Shown piece after piece: positions 5,552-7,271 of a stretch of 7,271 bases of DNA. Position numbers and translations under genes: made by a program. Source of the stretch: Paludibacter sp. Lineage in GTDB: Bacteria > Bacteroidota > Bacteroidia > Bacteroidales > Paludibacteraceae. Under the pieces are notes generated by a model. That model was given only the letters and a program-made list of their open reading frames with translations, did not search any database and had not been told where the DNA came from. How positions within the stretch are numbered: position 1 is the stretch's first letter; every line of letters begins with the position of its first letter. Location: assembly GCA_028748945.1 (NCBI GenBank), contig JAQTOL010000157.1, forward strand, positions 1-7,271, read 5' to 3'.

Positions 5552-6538
5552 ATGAAAGTTTTAGTTAGTGGCGCAAATGGATTATTGGGGCATCATGTTG
5601 TGTCAGAATTATTGAAGCAGTATCATGTAGTGCGAATTATTGTGCGCAGTAAGCGGAACATTTATTTCGATTTATCTTCGGTGGAAGTTTACGAAGGAAA
5701 TTTTGCGGACTATCATTTTTTCAAAGAAACTGCCGCTGGTTGCGATGCCATTATACACATAGCAGCAGTAACCGGCACAAATTTATTACACTACGAGGAT
5801 TATTATAAAATAAACGTTGAGGCTTCATCCCAAATGATAAAAGTGGCAGATGAGTTGAAAATTAATCGATTGGTCTTTGTAAGCACAGCCAATACAATTG
5901 GATATGGAACGAAAGAACGGCCGGCAGATGAAAGTTGTGCGATTGAATTTCCTTTCTCCAAATCGTTTTATGCTCAAAGCAAAATTGAGGCTGAAAAGCT
6001 TTTTTTGGAAGCTTCAAAAAAACAAGACCGGCATGTGCTGATTATTAATCCTACTTTTATCGTTGGTTCCCACGATTCAAAACCAAGTTCGGGTAAATTA
6101 CTGTTGTTGGGTTATAACCGTAGGTTGATGTTTGTGCCGGGTGGTGGTAAGAATTTTGTGGCGGTGAAAGTTGTAGCGACAGCTGTTTGTAATGCATTAA
6201 CACTGGGGAAGAATGGAGAAAAATACCTTGTCTCCGGAGTAAATCTCTCCTTTAAAGAGTTCTACCAAATGCAAAAAAGCATATGTGAATACAATCAGAA
6301 AATTATTGAATTACCTCACATTTTTCTGGAATTAGCAGGAAAAGCTGGTGACATTATCAGAATGTTGAATATTAAAACCGAGATTTGCAGTATGAATCTT
6401 AATCAACTAAAAATAAGGGAGTATTACGATTATACGAAGGCAAAAACTGAATTGAATTTGCCCGAAACCGATTTAAAGCAGGCCATTAAAGAAGCCATTG
6501 AATGGTTTATAGAAAAGAAGCATATTCATTCGGTGTGA
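5552..6538 (+). CDS. Second extended SDR: NAD-dependent epimerase/dehydratase family protein
   Basis: Protein of 328 residues. ATG 5552 is the only reasonable start, with MKVLVSG leading straight into the cofactor motif GANGLLG (7-13). GGAGG at 5547-5551 abuts the ATG with no spacer, too close for normal Shine-Dalgarno use. Further motifs are IIHIAA (67-72), the VSTAN segment (110-114) and Y140-AQS-K144 (catalytic YxxxK), then INPTFIVGSHDSKPSSG (165-181), a block shared with dihydroflavonol-reductase, HpnA and 3-beta-HSD-like proteins. The stretch NFVAVKVVATAV (201-212) occupies the place where relatives usually have an Asp-containing NFVDVrDVA motif; both Asp are replaced. Divergently transcribed from the SDR-epimerase operon with about 120 bp between starts. 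It is similar in fold to the epimerase at 3597-4577 but clearly diverged, so it is not a recent duplicate. The substrate is unknown; a lipid or sugar hydroxyl/keto group is likely. Confidence 0.87.
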   Translation: MKVLVSGANGLLGHHVVSELLKQYHVVRIIVRSKRNIYFDLSSVEVYEGNFADYHFFKETAAGCDAIIHIAAVTGTNLLHYEDYYKINVEASSQMIKVADELKINRLVFVSTANTIGYGTKERPADESCAIEFPFSKSFYAQSKIEAEKLFLEASKKQDRHVLIINPTFIVGSHDSKPSSGKLLLLGYNRRLMFVPGGGKNFVAVKVVATAVCNALTLGKNGEKYLVSGVNLSFKEFYQMQKSICEYNQKIIELPHIFLELAGKAGDIIRMLNIKTEICSMNLNQLKIREYYDYTKAKTELNLPETDLKQAIKEAIEWFIEKKHIHSV

Positions 6539-6629
6539 ACAATCGGGGAGTGGTTTAAATATTTGAGAGCTTTTTGTAAAGTTCAATTGTTAAAGTTCTG
6601 GTTTCTTCCTAATGCTTTGTCTTATTCTG

Positions 6630-6679
6630 GTTTTCATAAAAAACAATTCTTTGTGTTTGATTGTTTGTTTTATGAAAAC
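6630..6679. repeat. Long AT-rich hairpin downstream of the extended SDR
   Basis: GTTTTCATAAAA (6630-6641) and TTTTATGAAAAC (6668-6679) are perfect 12-bp inverted complements. Inside, AACAAT (6642-6647) pairs with ATTGTT (6660-6665), with a 2-nt TG bulge on the right and a 12-nt loop. A TTTTTT run follows at 6687-6692. It could end plus-strand transcription from 5552-6538 or be an operator for the protease gene. The low GC content makes it a weak intrinsic terminator. Confidence 0.55.
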
Positions 6680-6695
6680 TTAATAGTTTTTTGAT

Positions 6696-6703
6696 TATCT
6701 TCG
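6696..6703 (+). promoter_or_regulatory. Possible -7 element of the retropepsin-like gene
   Basis: TATCTTCG differs from TAnnTTTG by one base and lies 20 nt before ATG 6724. No TTG is seen 17-23 nt upstream, so this is a weak prediction. Confidence 0.35.
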
Positions 6704-6723
6704 CCTTTGAAAATCATAATACT

Positions 6724-7271
6724 ATGAGAAGAGCATTTCTTCTGACATTTCTTTTCTTTTTATTAGTTGATACTTTTGCAGCTAACAAAAGAAAGTCAAT
6801 TGCATCCATCCCTTTCGAAATGGTAGGAACTTATGCGATCGTTAAAGTGAAAATTAATGATTCATCGCCATTGAATTTAATTCTCGATTCGGGAGTTAAG
6901 AATACCATCATTACCGAACTATTTTCAGGAGACAACATAACTTTGTACTATTCCAGTGTTAAGGATTTAATGGGACTTGGAAGTGGAAACCATCTGGAAG
7001 CGTTTACAAGTGATTTCAATACACTGAAAATCGGTAGATTGAAGATTCCGCAAAAAACGGTATATGTTCTTAAAGAAGATGTTTTTAATCTGTCAAAACA
7101 CACAGGAACAAAAATAAACGGTATTATTGGAACCGATTTTTTTGATAATTATATTGTTGAAATAAACTATTCGATCAAACGAGTACGTTTTTATGAAAAA
7201 GATTCTTCTTTCCTGCCACCGAAGGGTTACGGGATGATGCCGATGGCCATTGAAGGTAGAAAAATGTTTGT
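6724..7271 (+). CDS. Secreted retropepsin-like aspartic protease (3' end outside window)
   Basis: Open frame from ATG 6724 running off the right edge, with 182 full codons visible. Residues 1-20 form a signal peptide (RR, a hydrophobic core AFLLTFLFFLLV, then TFAA), so the protein is exported. The IPFEMVGTYAIVKVKIN strand leads to LNLILDSGVKNTII (residues 50-63), in which D55-S56-G57 takes the place of the catalytic D-[TS]-G of retropepsins. The later block INGIIGTDFFDNYIVEINY (131-149) is the matching 'GiiG.dfl....v.iDy' strand-helix unit of the family. At about 170 the sequence GMMPMAIEGRK looks like the first strand of a second domain, as in tandem retropepsin-like proteins of Bacteroidota, some of which end in a PDZ domain; that part lies outside the window. 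Likely a periplasmic or outer-membrane-side protease or peptide-binding protein. Its targets are unknown. Confidence 0.82.
   Translation, partial: MRRAFLLTFLFFLLVDTFAANKRKSIASIPFEMVGTYAIVKVKINDSSPLNLILDSGVKNTIITELFSGDNITLYYSSVKDLMGLGSGNHLEAFTSDFNTLKIGRLKIPQKTVYVLKEDVFNLSKHTGTKINGIIGTDFFDNYIVEINYSIKRVRFYEKDSSFLPPKGYGMMPMAIEGRKMF

Noticed and set aside
6577..6598. Direct repeat TAAAGTTC at 6577-6584 and 6591-6598
   Set aside because: Eight AT-rich bases repeated once are expected by chance in this composition, and no promoter or gene is tied to them.
1..7271. CRISPR array, tRNA, rRNA, insertion sequence or phage genes
   Set aside because: No regularly spaced repeats, cloverleaf-like segments, transposase or integrase frames, or terminal inverted repeats with target duplications were seen.

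Overview
The window looks like chromosomal DNA of a Bacteroidota member (Bacteroidales, Marinilabiliales or a near relative). It is AT-rich and most starts lack a good Shine-Dalgarno sequence. Promoter-like sites fit the Bacteroidota -7 consensus TAnnTTTG, and the proteins (DUF2141, a retropepsin-like secreted protein, signal peptides of the SYCQ type) are typical of the phylum. The genus cannot be fixed from the sequence alone.

Layout. Positions 1-1757 (+) hold the last 49 codons of a short-chain dehydrogenase (SDR) overlapping a CrtI/RetSat-type FAD oxidoreductase gene. The oxidoreductase ends in a 4-bp tail-to-tail overlap with a minus-strand pair: a secreted DUF2141 protein (1754-2170) preceded by nadA, quinolinate synthase (2188-3117). 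Between nadA and the next gene lie about 480 bp (3118-3596) without a convincing gene but with much structure: two 21-bp dyads made of DnaA-box-like half sites, a 16-bp inverted repeat 122 nt apart, a tandem GTTCATAAR repeat and a clear minus-strand terminator. From 3597 to 5428 (-) a classical SDR and an extended SDR (NAD-dependent epimerase/3-beta-HSD-like) form a two-gene operon. It has a good Bacteroidota promoter and a terminator. A second extended SDR (5552-6538, +) is transcribed divergently from it. After a gap with a long AT-rich hairpin, a secreted retropepsin-like aspartic protease gene (6724 onward, +) runs off the right edge.

How the genes fit together. Five of the eight genes are nicotinamide- or flavin-dependent oxidoreductases whose families act on lipophilic substrates such as isoprenoids, retinoid-like compounds, sterols and 3-oxo lipids. 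The SDR/FAD pair at the left and the SDR/epimerase group at the right may serve one lipid-modifying route, but the substrate cannot be read from the sequence. nadA makes the NAD precursor quinolinate and is a housekeeping gene. Neither nadB nor nadC is in the window.

Most of the window is ordinary metabolic chromosome. The part most worth a second look is the structured gap 3118-3596, a candidate regulatory, small-RNA or origin-like segment.
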